From NCBI GenBank assembly GCA_045638005.1, contig JAZUAN010000006.1, positions 10,945 to 74,944 of the forward strand: 64,000 nt of DNA, given 5' to 3'. The notes below the pieces were generated by a model. That model was given only the letters and a program-made list of their open reading frames with translations, was not told the origin of the DNA and did no database searches. The stretch's first letter is position 1; the number at the start of each line of letters is the position of its first letter. Below, one piece after another: positions 32,116 through 40,508 of the stretch. Source of the DNA: URNF01 sp045638005 (GTDB lineage: Bacteria; Bacillota; Clostridia; Oscillospirales; Acutalibacteraceae). A program made the translations under genes and the position numbers.

Positions 32116-33876
32116 TTACTCTTTTTTACCTTTTCTATCCCGCATCACTGCTAAAATATCTGCAATTTGTTCATCTGCCAGATTTTCAGGCTCTTTGAGC
32201 CCACGCAGTGCATGCTCTTCCTTGATAATGGCAATGTAGCTTTGTGTATCCTCCCATGTGAACGCGCGCTCTCTTGCCGATTGTACCGCGCGGGTGATAT
32301 AAGCCATTTGCGCCTCATCAAAATCCGCCGCAAAAAACGGCAATTCGATCAAAAGCTCCTGCGCTTTTCGCTCTAATAAATAGGCATACACCTTTCGGTT
32401 AAAGGCAGTCACCATTATTTCGGGCGGCAGCGCGCGACCACTTTGACCTATGAGATCAGGGTGCAAAATCAACACACCGATCAATGTTTCCTCCGCTTGC
32501 GCGGCACGCGGGAATTTTTCTGCCTCGGGATTAATCTTTCGAAGGATGGTCATATCCTGCTTCACCGCGCGAGAAAGCTCACCTTTTTTCTCTTCTCGCT
32601 CTTTATAGCGAGCGGCACTCTTGATCTGCTGCATGATCGCTTCTTTGGAAACGCCCAGTTCAGCTGACAGTCTACCGGCGTAGATATCCTGCTCCACAGC
32701 ACCACCTTTTGCAAGCAAAGAGGCTGCGCTTTTGAGGTATCCGACCTTTCCGTCCGCTGTCGCAATATCGTATGTGTTCGCAAGATTCATCAAACGATAT
32801 TCCATTGCGTTAGATGAGCGTTCCAGCAAAAGTTTAAACCGCTCAGCGCCGTTTTTGCGAATAAATTCATCCGGATCTTTTCCGTCCGGAATCTGCACCA
32901 CCTTGATGTCTATACCGGTAGGTCTGAGGGCATCCAGTGCTTTTTTAGTGGCTTTCTGCCCCGCTTCATCCGCGTCAAAGATAAGACTTACCTTGTCAGC
33001 GTAGCGGGTAATGAGCCGCACCTGCTCCTGCGGAAATGCGGTGCCGAGCGCTGCCACGGCATTGGTAAAGCCCGCCTGATGCATCGCAATAACATCCATA
33101 TACCCCTCACACAAAATCAGTTCCCTGCCGGAAGATTTTGCAAAATTGAGGGCGAACAGATTGTTACTTTTACTATATGCCAGTGTGTTTTCGGTATTGA
33201 TATATTTCGGCTTAGAGTCATCCAGCACGCGACCACCAAAGCCCACCACCGCACCGCGAATATCAATGATCGGAATCATCACACGATTGCGGAAAAGGTC
33301 ATAGCTCCCGCCGTTTCTGCTGCGGCGAGAGAGAAATGCCGCTTGCAGCTCTTCGTCCTTAAAGCCTTTACTGCGCAGGTATTTGCCAAGTGCATCCCAT
33401 TCAGCAGGCGCGTACCCTAGACCGAAATGACGAATGGTAGCGTCCGTATAGCCGCGCTTTCTGTAATAGTCGAGCGCAATCTTACCGGCGGGTGTGGATA
33501 GCTGCGTATGGAAAAAGCGCGCAGCTTCACGGTTAGCTTCTAAAATGCGCATTCGAAGATACGAGGTGCGGTCATCCCGCGTATCCTCCGGCATCTGCAA
33601 GCCACTGCGGCCCGCTAAAAACTTTACCGCGTCTATGTAATCCAAATTTTCGATCTTCTTTATAAACGTGATAACGTCGCCGCCGACGCCGCAGCCAAAG
33701 CAATAAAACGAGTTGTTCTCCGGATACAGATTAAAAGACGGGGTTTTTTCGCCGTGGAACGGGCAAAGCCCTACAAGGTTTTTACCACGCCTTTTAAAAT
33801 TGACATAGGTAGAGGCGACACTTTCAATGTCATTACGGGATATGAGTTCCTGTATAAAACTTTCCGGCAATGCCAT
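32116..33876 (-). CDS. dnaG: DNA primase
   Basis: Makes RNA primers at the replication fork. 586 residues. The N-terminal CHC2 zinc finger is complete (Cys38, His41, Cys59, Cys62), followed by the catalytic core with ELILCEGYMDVIAMHQAG (TOPRIM Glu) and SLIFDADEAGQKATKKAL (Asp-x-Asp). The C-terminal DnaB-interacting domain is present (about 440-580) but diverged. It starts 30 bases after dgt and is followed by rpoD 33 bases on, so the three genes form one operon. Confidence 0.97.
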   Translation of the reverse strand: MALPESFIQELISRNDIESVASTYVNFKRRGKNLVGLCPFHGEKTPSFNLYPENNSFYCFGCGVGGDVITFIKKIENLDYIDAVKFLAGRSGLQMPEDTRDDRTSYLRMRILEANREAARFFHTQLSTPAGKIALDYYRKRGYTDATIRHFGLGYAPAEWDALGKYLRSKGFKDEELQAAFLSRRSRNGGSYDLFRNRVMIPIIDIRGAVVGFGGRVLDDSKPKYINTENTLAYSKSNNLFALNFAKSSGRELILCEGYMDVIAMHQAGFTNAVAALGTAFPQEQVRLITRYADKVSLIFDADEAGQKATKKALDALRPTGIDIKVVQIPDGKDPDEFIRKNGAERFKLLLERSSNAMEYRLMNLANTYDIATADGKVGYLKSAASLLAKGGAVEQDIYAGRLSAELGVSKEAIMQQIKSAARYKEREEKKGELSRAVKQDMTILRKINPEAEKFPRAAQAEETLIGVLILHPDLIGQSGRALPPEIMVTAFNRKVYAYLLERKAQELLIELPFFAADFDEAQMAYITRAVQSARERAFTWEDTQSYIAIIKEEHALRGLKEPENLADEQIADILAVMRDRKGKKE

Positions 33877-33906
33877 ACGTATCGCCTCCTTTCTGCTTGT
33901 TGTCTG

Positions 33907-34920
33907 TTAACTCTGTTGGATGTGTATCGACCAGCTACGCGGAATAAACAGGTCATGGTACACTTCCAACGCGTAATTATCGGTCATACTGGCAACATAG
34001 TCACAAATCGCCAGCATTTTACCTTCCGTCTCCAAGGTGTTGGTATATTCATCCGGCAATTTTTCGGTATGCTCAAGGAAATAGCCGAACATCTGTCGAA
34101 TAAGGGTATCCACCTTCTTTTCCTCCACCTTAGCGGCGGAATCGCGGTAAAGATCCCGATGTAAGAACTCATGTAAAAGATCAAAATACTGCTGCGTTTT
34201 CGCATCCATACCAATGCCGTCCCCGCTATTTTGCACGATAGCGGTGATCAGTGTATCAATGCGCTCAGCACGGGTCTCTCCCAGATGCGCACGCACATCC
34301 TTTGGAACATCACTTTCTTTCAGCACACCTGCACGGATGGCATCGTCCATGTCGTGATTGACATACGCCACTCTGTCCGCCAGTCTTACTACGCGCCCTT
34401 CCAGCGTCGCCGCCAAGGGGTCGGTAGTATGCCTTGCGATACCGTTCCGTACCGCCCAAGTGAGGTTGAGACCTTTTCCGTCGTTTTCCAGTTTCTCGAC
34501 AATGCGAACGCTTTGGTCATAGTGTCTGAAACCGCCGATATCCGCCATCAGCACATTGAGTGCGCGCTCTCCGGCATGTCCAAACGGGGTATGTCCCAGA
34601 TCGTGCCCCAACGAGATCGCCTCAGTGAGATCCTCGTTGAGCCGCAGTGCGCGCGCGATGGTGCGGGCGATCTGCGCTACTTCCAAGGTATGGGTTAAGC
34701 GAGTACGATAATGGTCACCCTCGGGGGATAAAAACACCTGCGTCTTATGCTTTAAGCGGCGGAAAGACTTAGAATGTAAAATACGGTCACGATCCCGCTG
34801 AAAAGCGGTGCGGTACAAGCAAGGCTGCTCCTCGCGGTCGCGCACGGCATCCAAAGCCAGCGCCGCGTTGGGTGCTAACATTTCGCGTTCCTGCTGTTCA
34901 TAACGTTCTCTGGCATTCAT
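33907..34920 (-). CDS. dgt: Deoxyguanosinetriphosphate triphosphohydrolase-like protein
   Basis: HD-domain dNTP triphosphohydrolase that splits dGTP or other dNTPs into nucleoside and triphosphate. 337 residues, the shorter type-2 form. Metal ligands are visible: His in YRTRLTHTLEVAQIA, the HD pair in SLGHDLGHTPFGHAGE and the later Asp in LADRVAYVNHDMDD. The ATG at 34920 has GGGGGAG before it. Placing dgt before dnaG and rpoD is common in Clostridia and links nucleotide pool control with replication. Confidence 0.93.
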   Translation of the reverse strand: MNARERYEQQEREMLAPNAALALDAVRDREEQPCLYRTAFQRDRDRILHSKSFRRLKHKTQVFLSPEGDHYRTRLTHTLEVAQIARTIARALRLNEDLTEAISLGHDLGHTPFGHAGERALNVLMADIGGFRHYDQSVRIVEKLENDGKGLNLTWAVRNGIARHTTDPLAATLEGRVVRLADRVAYVNHDMDDAIRAGVLKESDVPKDVRAHLGETRAERIDTLITAIVQNSGDGIGMDAKTQQYFDLLHEFLHRDLYRDSAAKVEEKKVDTLIRQMFGYFLEHTEKLPDEYTNTLETEGKMLAICDYVASMTDNYALEVYHDLFIPRSWSIHIQQS

Positions 34921-35016
34921 ACTGCTCCCCCTTTCCTCAAAAAACGGGCATATATACATATATACGCAACCGTCTTTACGTTTCCCTTTAAATTTCGCAA
35001 AAAAAGTACAAAAAAA

Positions 35017-35646
35017 TTATAAAATCGGCACCGAACGGTATTGTTCTTCCAAAATGTTCGGTTGCAGCGAACCCGCGCTGCGTTCGGTAAGCTGTTTTTC
35101 AAACGCCGCTTGCAGTTCGGTATCCAACAGCAGCTTCACAGTTACAGTATCGGTATACTGTGTATCCACCACCGTGCCGCCGCCCGCCTCTATGAGCGCT
35201 GCAAGCCAACCGTATTGGGTATAACTGCAATGGATCTCCTGTAAAAAAGCCGGTCGCATTTCGGTGATACCTGCGGCTTCTACTGCAAGTGAGGCGGTGT
35301 GCGAATACGCACGCACCAGACCACCACCACCGAGCAAGATACCGCCGAAATAACGGGTGACCACTATGACACAGTCGGTGAGATTTTGCTTTTGCAAAAC
35401 GTCCAAGGTCGGCATGCCCGCAGTTCCCTGCGGCTCACCGTCATCGCTGAAACGGCGGATGTCGCCGTCGCGCAGGATGTACGCAGGCACGTGATGGCGC
35501 GCATCCCAATACTGTTTGCGGACACTCTCGATGAAATCAACCGCTTGTTGCTCGCTTGTCACAGGCTGTATCTGCCCGATAAAGCGGGAACGACGATCCA
35601 CAAATTCCGCAGTTGCGGCTTTTAATATAGTACGATACGCAGTCAC
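35017..35646 (-). CDS. YigZ/IMPACT-family protein
   Basis: About 209 residues from a GTG start at 35646, chosen because AAGGAGGG lies seven bases upstream and the resulting N-terminus MTAYRTILKAATAEFVDRRS fits the family; the longer frame has no ribosome binding site. The N-terminal UPF0029 (IMPACT) domain shows SRFIGQIQPV, RHHVPAYIL, RFSDDGEPQGTAGMP and VTRYFGGILLGGGGLVRAYS. A C-terminal domain with beta-rich character follows. Eukaryotic IMPACT regulates GCN2; the bacterial function is unknown. Confidence 0.9.
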   Translation of the reverse strand: MTAYRTILKAATAEFVDRRSRFIGQIQPVTSEQQAVDFIESVRKQYWDARHHVPAYILRDGDIRRFSDDGEPQGTAGMPTLDVLQKQNLTDCVIVVTRYFGGILLGGGGLVRAYSHTASLAVEAAGITEMRPAFLQEIHCSYTQYGWLAALIEAGGGTVVDTQYTDTVTVKLLLDTELQAAFEKQLTERSAGSLQPNILEEQYRSVPIL

Positions 35647-35679
35647 GAAAACCCTCCTTTTTTCGACAGTATACAGATG

Positions 35680-35712
35680 AAAAAAGGCAGTGCATATATA
35701 TTGCACTGCCTA
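35680..35712 (-). terminator. Terminator after rpmE
   Basis: Stem AGGCAGTGCA with its complement, AT-only loop, then TTTTTT on the minus strand. It sits between rpmE and the yigZ-like gene. Confidence 0.8.
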
Positions 35713-35725
35713 TAAGGTCAACTAC

Positions 35726-35935
35726 TTATTTGTCGGATTTCAGACCGAAACGCTTGTTGAAACGTTCGACGCGGCCGCCGGTGTCCACCAGCTTCTGTTT
35801 ACCGGTGAAAAACGGATGGCACTTGGAACAGATTTCCACACGGATATCCGATTTCGTTGAACCTGTCTCGATCACGTTACCGCAAGCGCAGGTAATGGTG
35901 GTCTGTGCATAGTTCGGATGGATAGCCTCTTTCAT
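35726..35935 (-). CDS. rpmE: 50S ribosomal protein L31
   Basis: 69-residue ribosomal protein beginning MKEAIHPNY. The zinc-binding form is indicated by CACG near residue 16 and CSKCHPFFTGKQK near 35-47, so this is the primary rather than zinc-independent L31. The ATG at 35935 follows AAAGAGGTGA; an upstream in-frame ATG at 35944 is less likely. It is a single-gene transcript closed by the terminator at 35680-35712. Confidence 0.96.
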   Translation of the reverse strand: MKEAIHPNYAQTTITCACGNVIETGSTKSDIRVEICSKCHPFFTGKQKLVDTGGRVERFNKRFGLKSDK

Positions 35936-36039
35936 TGATGTCACCTCTTTCGTTCCATAACGAATGGATTATAGCACACCCTCGCAAAAAATGCAAGTAT
36001 TTTTTTATATCTAATACGTTATTTTATAAAGAAAAAGGA

Positions 36040-36078
36040 ACGACCGAAAAATCACGAGGATTTTTCGGTCGTTTTAAT
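36040..36078 (-). terminator. Terminator after secF
   Basis: Stem AACGACCGAAAAATC with its complement and a five-base loop, seven bases beyond the secF stop. Confidence 0.7.
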
Positions 36079-36085
36079 AAACATT

Positions 36086-37018
36086 TTACTTTTTCTTCTT
36101 TGCTTTCGGCGCTTTGGCCTCCTGGTGCTCTACCCACCATGCCCACAGCGGAGAACTCAAGCATACGGAGGAATAGAAACCGGAGATCACACCAAACAGC
36201 ATCGGCAGCGCAAAGCTAATGATGGCGTCCATCTGCAGCACCACAGCCACGACGGTGATGGTCGCAGCAGCGATACCGGTAGTGATGGTGGTGTTGCGGG
36301 TACGGACAAAGCTCTGATTGAGACTCAAATTGACGATCTCGGAAATGGATGTCTTGGAATCCAGTTTTTTACGATTTTCGCGGATGCGGTCGTAAATAAC
36401 GATAGTATCATTCAGCGAGTAGCCGAGGATAGTCAGCATGACCGCCACGAAATTATCGTTCAGCGGGATACGGAAGATCACAAAGGTGAAATACACAAAC
36501 AGCAAATCGTGCAACAGCGCGAGCAGTGCGAAAGCACCTGCAGACAAGCCGCCGATCTTTTTAAAGCGCAAGCCAACATAAACCAGCAAGAAAGCGGCAG
36601 CAAGCACCACGGCAACAAGACATTTCACAAAGAAACGCTGACCCATGGATGCGGCAAGTGAATTACTGCTAAACTGCACCACTTTGTTATCCGGCAGCGC
36701 TTTTACCAACGCTTTGTCCAATGCGGTCTGCTTTTCGGTAGAGATCTCATCCACCAGCGAAATACTGATAACATCGGTGTTGTTAACCGTTTCAATCTTC
36801 GCTGTGGCACCGTTACCAAGCACCTCGGTTGCGGTGGCGGTCACGGTATCCATGTTGAGGGTGCCTTCATAGCTGTAACGGATCAGCGTACCGCCTTTGA
36901 AGGAAATATCCATCTCTGTACCGAAAATAATATTTGCGAGTAAAGCAATGCCCAAAATGCAAGCTGAAATAATTATGAACAGTTTGCGGTGAGCGACAAA
37001 ATCAAAGGATTTTTTCAT
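36086..37018 (-). CDS. secF: Protein translocase subunit SecF
   Basis: 310-residue membrane protein that with SecD helps pull exported proteins through SecYEG using the proton gradient. Six transmembrane segments are visible: one near 13-32 and five after about 140. Family motifs include the extracytoplasmic SFKGGTLIRYSYEG and the TM4 region LTILGYSLNDTIVIYDRIREN. The ATG overlaps the end of secD by four bases. The C-terminus ends in lysines. Confidence 0.96.
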   Translation of the reverse strand: MKKSFDFVAHRKLFIIISACILGIALLANIIFGTEMDISFKGGTLIRYSYEGTLNMDTVTATATEVLGNGATAKIETVNNTDVISISLVDEISTEKQTALDKALVKALPDNKVVQFSSNSLAASMGQRFFVKCLVAVVLAAAFLLVYVGLRFKKIGGLSAGAFALLALLHDLLFVYFTFVIFRIPLNDNFVAVMLTILGYSLNDTIVIYDRIRENRKKLDSKTSISEIVNLSLNQSFVRTRNTTITTGIAAATITVVAVVLQMDAIISFALPMLFGVISGFYSSVCLSSPLWAWWVEHQEAKAPKAKKKK

Positions 37019-38433
37019 TCTTTTGCACCTCCATACAGCCAGGGCTTGCGGAGGAACTTAAAGCGGGACACCGAGCGCAGCATAGCGCGGGACAGCCACA
37101 GGCCCATTACGAAGTTGAAAATAACACCGATAAACAGCGTATAACCGAAGGAATATACAGAACCGGTAGTAGACACGGGGAACCAACGCAGTACCGGGCT
37201 CAAAATAACGCTGAAAATATTATCGGAAGGTCCGAAGACGCCCATCAAAACAGCCGCCACGATAACCACCGTAATGTTGCCGTCAAAGATCGCCCAGAAG
37301 GAGTTCTTTGAACCGATACGGATCGCATTGTCAATGGTTCTGCCGTCGCGGATCTCCTCTTTCACACGCTCAGCGGTAATGACATTCGCGTCAACACCGA
37401 TACCGATGGAAAGTACGATACCGGCAATACCGGGCAGGGTGAGGGTGAAGCTGTCGAACACACCAAAGTAACCGGAGATAGCGGCGATAGAGCCCGCAAT
37501 CTGACCGATGAGTGCAATCACAGCCACCAAGCCGAGCAGGCGATAATATGCAATCATAAACACAGCAATCAGCGCAAACGCAATGATACCGGCAAGCACC
37601 ATGGCATCCAGAGCTTTTTCACCCATGGTGGGAGAAACAGTTCCGCTGCTCTTTGCCTCAATGGCAAACGGCAACGAACCGGAATTGATCAGGTTAGCAA
37701 GATCGGTCGCATCCGCTAAGGTCTCAAAGCTACCGGAAATGGTGGCAACACCATCGGTGATATGGCTTTGTACCGTCGGGTTGGAGATCATAGTGCCATC
37801 CAACCAAATGGAAATAGTACCCTTATTAGCAAGCTGCTTTTTGGTCGCATCGGCAAATTTCTGCTTGCCGCTGTCGTTGAGCTCCAACTGTACCACCGGC
37901 TCGGTATTGGTTCCGGTATTATCGGTATAGCCCATGACGGCGGTCGCTTCGCTGACATCGGTACCGGTCAGCACCAGTTCGCCGGTGGGAACGGTGTTGC
38001 CGTCGTCGTCGGTCTTGGTCTCATCACCAATACGGAATTCAAGCAAAGCAGTCTGACCCAATTCCTTAATAGCGGCAGCGGGATCAAAGTCCTTTTCGTC
38101 GCTCGCCCACGGGAAACGGACGATGACCTGCTTATTGGCAAGATCCGAATACATTTCATAGTCGGTAATGCCGTTACCGACCAGACGGTCGGCAATGATG
38201 GTCTCTACGCCCTGCAAGTTGGATTCGGTAACCTCTACCGTTTCGTCCACAGGTCCGTATGTAACGTCTACGCCGCCGCGAATGTCAATACCCCAACGGA
38301 TATCTTTCGCGCCGCGTATCACCGTATCGGTACGATCACCAAACTGGGTATACACGCCGAAAAACGACGTATATGTCAGTGCTGCGATCAACACCAGTAC
38401 GATGAAGAAAACAGATTTCGAAGTGCGCTTCAT
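37015..38433 (-). CDS. secD: Protein translocase subunit SecD
   Basis: 472-residue partner of SecF. The N-terminal transmembrane segment is followed by IRWGIDIRGGVDVTYG, a large extracytoplasmic domain (about 60-290) and five further membrane segments containing LPGIAGIVLSIGIGVDANVI and ITAERVKEEIRDGR, the proton-path signature. The ATG at 38433 has GGAGGA before it; the open frame upstream has no plausible start. First gene of secDF. Confidence 0.96.
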   Translation of the reverse strand: MKRTSKSVFFIVLVLIAALTYTSFFGVYTQFGDRTDTVIRGAKDIRWGIDIRGGVDVTYGPVDETVEVTESNLQGVETIIADRLVGNGITDYEMYSDLANKQVIVRFPWASDEKDFDPAAAIKELGQTALLEFRIGDETKTDDDGNTVPTGELVLTGTDVSEATAVMGYTDNTGTNTEPVVQLELNDSGKQKFADATKKQLANKGTISIWLDGTMISNPTVQSHITDGVATISGSFETLADATDLANLINSGSLPFAIEAKSSGTVSPTMGEKALDAMVLAGIIAFALIAVFMIAYYRLLGLVAVIALIGQIAGSIAAISGYFGVFDSFTLTLPGIAGIVLSIGIGVDANVITAERVKEEIRDGRTIDNAIRIGSKNSFWAIFDGNITVVIVAAVLMGVFGPSDNIFSVILSPVLRWFPVSTTGSVYSFGYTLFIGVIFNFVMGLWLSRAMLRSVSRFKFLRKPWLYGGAKE

Positions 38434-38552
38434 CGATACATCCTCCAAATAACATCTCGTGTGATAATTCACCACACTAATACAGTATATTATACCTAAT
38501 ATACATAAAAAAGTCAATGGCGAACATCAAACTTCACAAGATTTTCGCAAGA

Positions 38553-38587
38553 AAAGGGCTATGCATTTTTGCAATGCACAGCCCTTT
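38553..38587 (-). terminator. Terminator after the aminotransferase gene
   Basis: AAAGGGCTATGCATT and its complement form a 14-15 bp stem immediately past the aminotransferase stop. Confidence 0.65.
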
Positions 38588-38596
38588 AAAATTCCA

Positions 38597-39874
38597 TTAT
38601 GCCAAAAGCTTTTTGATGGCCGCCATTTCAGCGCAGATGCAAAAGAGTTCCATCGCCGTGCGCAGCTCCGCAGGAGAGGGATAAGACGGCGCGATACGCA
38701 GATTGGAGTCCTTGGGATCATTGCCGTACGGATAGGTTGCACCCGCACCGGTCATGGTAACACCCGCTTCTTTAAGCAAGCGATGGGTCTCCTTTGCACA
38801 ACCTTCCATCAGATCAACGCTCACGAAATAGCCACCGCGGGGAGAATGCCATTTGGCAACACCCTTCCCGCCTAAACGCTCGCGCAGCACTTCCAGCACC
38901 GCTTCGAATTTCGGGCGCAGCACCGCAGCATGACGGGACATATGCGCGCGCACACCGTCAACATCTTTGAAATAGCGCACATGGCGCAACATGTTGAGCT
39001 TATCATGACCAATGGTCTGGATGGTCATACGCGCTTTAACATCTTTAAGGTTCGCAGGGCTTGTCGCCATTGCCGCCACGCCCGCGCCGGGGAAGCTGAT
39101 CTTGGAGGTGGAGGTGAACATAACCACCATATCCTCATGTCCTACCTTTTTCGCTTCATCATAGATGTTGAGCAGCACATCCTGCTTGTCATCGTACAGA
39201 TGATGCACACAATAAGCATTATCCCACATGATACGGAAATCGGGCGCCGCAGGCGTAAGCGCCGCAATACGCTTCACCGTTTCGTCCGCATAGGTGATAC
39301 CCTCAGGGTTAGAGTACATCGGTACACACCACATGCCCTTTACCAACGGATCTTTTACATACATTTCCACCGCGTCCATATCGGGGCCCTTATCGGTCAT
39401 AGGAACAGCAATAAGTTCAATACCAAAGAAATCGGTCACCGCAAAATGGCGGTCATAACCGGGGGCGGGACACAAAAATTTTACTTTGCCCTGGGTCAGC
39501 CACGGCGCATTGCCGCAAACACCCTTGGAAAAAGCGCTAGAAATATAATCAAACATCATATTGAGGCTGGAGTTGCCGCCCACGATCACCAGCGCGGGGT
39601 CAACACCGAGGATATCACCGAACAGCTTTTTCGCCTCCGGAATACCGTCCACCACGCCATAGTTGCGGGTGTCGATGTTGCCGACAGCAGCATACCCATC
39701 CTCTGCATTGAGACAACCCAGCATATCCACCGTGAGATCAAGTTGTTCGGGACCGGGCTTGCCGCGGGACATATCAAGAGACAATCCTCTCGCTTTATAT
39801 TCTGCATATTTTGCATTCAAAACCTGCAATTGTTGTTCTAAAGCCGCTTTCGGCTGATTTGCCAAGATTTCCAT
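38597..39874 (-). CDS. PLP-dependent aminotransferase (MocR-type Aminotran class I group)
   Basis: 425 residues. The N-terminal YAEYKARGLSLDMSRGKPGP is the hallmark of a bacterial aminotransferase family in Clostridia annotated as aspartate or alanine-glyoxylate-type transaminase, without the DNA-binding domain of MocR. The PLP fold is visible: VVGGNSSLNMMFD, the Asp in RIMWDNAYCVHHLYDD, and the Schiff-base lysine in FTSTSKISFPGAGVA. The ATG at 39874 was chosen at the conserved N-terminus; AGGC/TTTT precedes it and the ribosome binding site is weak. Monocistronic; substrate not assigned. Confidence 0.85.
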   Translation of the reverse strand: MEILANQPKAALEQQLQVLNAKYAEYKARGLSLDMSRGKPGPEQLDLTVDMLGCLNAEDGYAAVGNIDTRNYGVVDGIPEAKKLFGDILGVDPALVIVGGNSSLNMMFDYISSAFSKGVCGNAPWLTQGKVKFLCPAPGYDRHFAVTDFFGIELIAVPMTDKGPDMDAVEMYVKDPLVKGMWCVPMYSNPEGITYADETVKRIAALTPAAPDFRIMWDNAYCVHHLYDDKQDVLLNIYDEAKKVGHEDMVVMFTSTSKISFPGAGVAAMATSPANLKDVKARMTIQTIGHDKLNMLRHVRYFKDVDGVRAHMSRHAAVLRPKFEAVLEVLRERLGGKGVAKWHSPRGGYFVSVDLMEGCAKETHRLLKEAGVTMTGAGATYPYGNDPKDSNLRIAPSYPSPAELRTAMELFCICAEMAAIKKLLA

Positions 39875-40011
39875 GAAAGTAAAAAGCCTCCAAAAATTCA
39901 AATTCTTCCAAAAATCTTTTTTTATACTACTATATCTTACGCAAAAATGCAAGATAAATTTTCAAAAATTGCAAAAATAAAATTTTATCTACCTTTTTCA
40001 CAAAATAGGGG

Positions 40012-40040
40012 TTGACATTCCGTATCTTTTCATGTATACT
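40012..40040 (+). promoter_or_regulatory. Promoter of tRNA-Val
   Basis: TTGACA (40012-40017) and TATACT (40035-40040) with a 17-base spacer, 21 bases before the tRNA. Confidence 0.88.
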
Positions 40041-40060
40041 GGGCACTGTTCGAAAAATAC

Positions 40061-40136
40061 GGACGCTTAGCTCAGCTGGTAGAGCATTCGCTTGACGTGC
40101 GAAGGGTCAGCGGTTCGAATCCGTTAGCGTCCACCA
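40061..40136 (+). tRNA. tRNA-Val (anticodon GAC)
   Basis: 76 bases including encoded CCA. Acceptor stem GGACGCT pairs with AGCGTCC, the D-arm contains AGCTCAGCTGGTAGAG, the anticodon arm is TTCGC-TTGACGT-GCGAA (anticodon GAC), and the T-arm GCGGTTCGAATCCGT is canonical. Confidence 0.97.
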
Positions 40137-40303
40137 AAAGAAACAAAGCCACCCAAAAGGGTGGCTTTGTTTCTTTTCATGCACACTGAAGGGATGAAAA
40201 ACCTGAATATTTTCCGCTTGCGGAAAATATTCGCAAAGAGGTTGCGTGATAGCACTCCAAATTTTGAAACATTATAGCGCAACCTCGGTTCGAATCCGTT
40301 GGC
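40111..40303 (+). repeat. tRNA-linked unit B: T-arm direct repeat enclosing a hairpin element
   Basis: The T-arm of tRNA-Val (CGGTTCGAATCCGTT, 40111-40125) is repeated at 40286-40300, 175 bases away, and the following GCG is shared too. Between them, after the terminator, come CACTGAAGGGATG (from 40184), a perfect 13-bp hairpin (40205-40232), five bases, and the stem GAGGTTGCG (40238-40246) / CGCAACCTC (40278-40286) enclosing 31 bases. The lead, gap and loop lengths equal those of unit A after tRNA-Leu, while hairpin and stem bases differ in compensating fashion. Confidence 0.75.
40136..40178 (+). terminator. Terminator of tRNA-Val
   Basis: Stem AAAAGAAACAAAGCCACC with its complement, T-run TTCTTTTC, directly after the CCA end. 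Confidence 0.85.
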
Positions 40304-40315
40304 GATACCCTATAG

Positions 40316-40392
40316 ACCGGGAGGGGAAACCCCTCCCCTACGGTGAATTTTAATTCCGGACCGTCGAGGCGCCGGTCCCTACGATCGCACGT
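40316..40392. repeat. GC-rich palindromic intergenic repeat
   Basis: Two short palindromes in tandem: GGGAGGGG-AAA-CCCCTCCC (about 40319-40337) and GGACCG-N9-CGGTCC (about 40358-40378), with matching CCTACG tails. The pattern resembles intergenic repeats common in gut Firmicutes, but no second copy was found in the window. No gene is seen between unit B and ddh. Confidence 0.4.
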
Positions 40393-40447
40393 TAGACTTT
40401 TGCCAAAGGTCATTTCACCGTCTCTTAATCTTTCATTTAGATTTTTC

Positions 40448-40475
40448 TTGCATCACACTAAAATTGTGATATACT
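40448..40475 (+). promoter_or_regulatory. Promoter of ddh
   Basis: TTGCAT (40448-40453) and TATACT (40470-40475) with a 16-base spacer, 33 bases before the start codon. Confidence 0.65.
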
Positions 40476-40508
40476 AGTTACAGATTTTACAGAACCGAGG
40501 TAATGCTC

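Noticed and set aside
38930..39841. 303-residue plus-strand frame antisense to the aminotransferase gene
   Set aside because: Shadow frame without ribosome binding site or recognisable domain.
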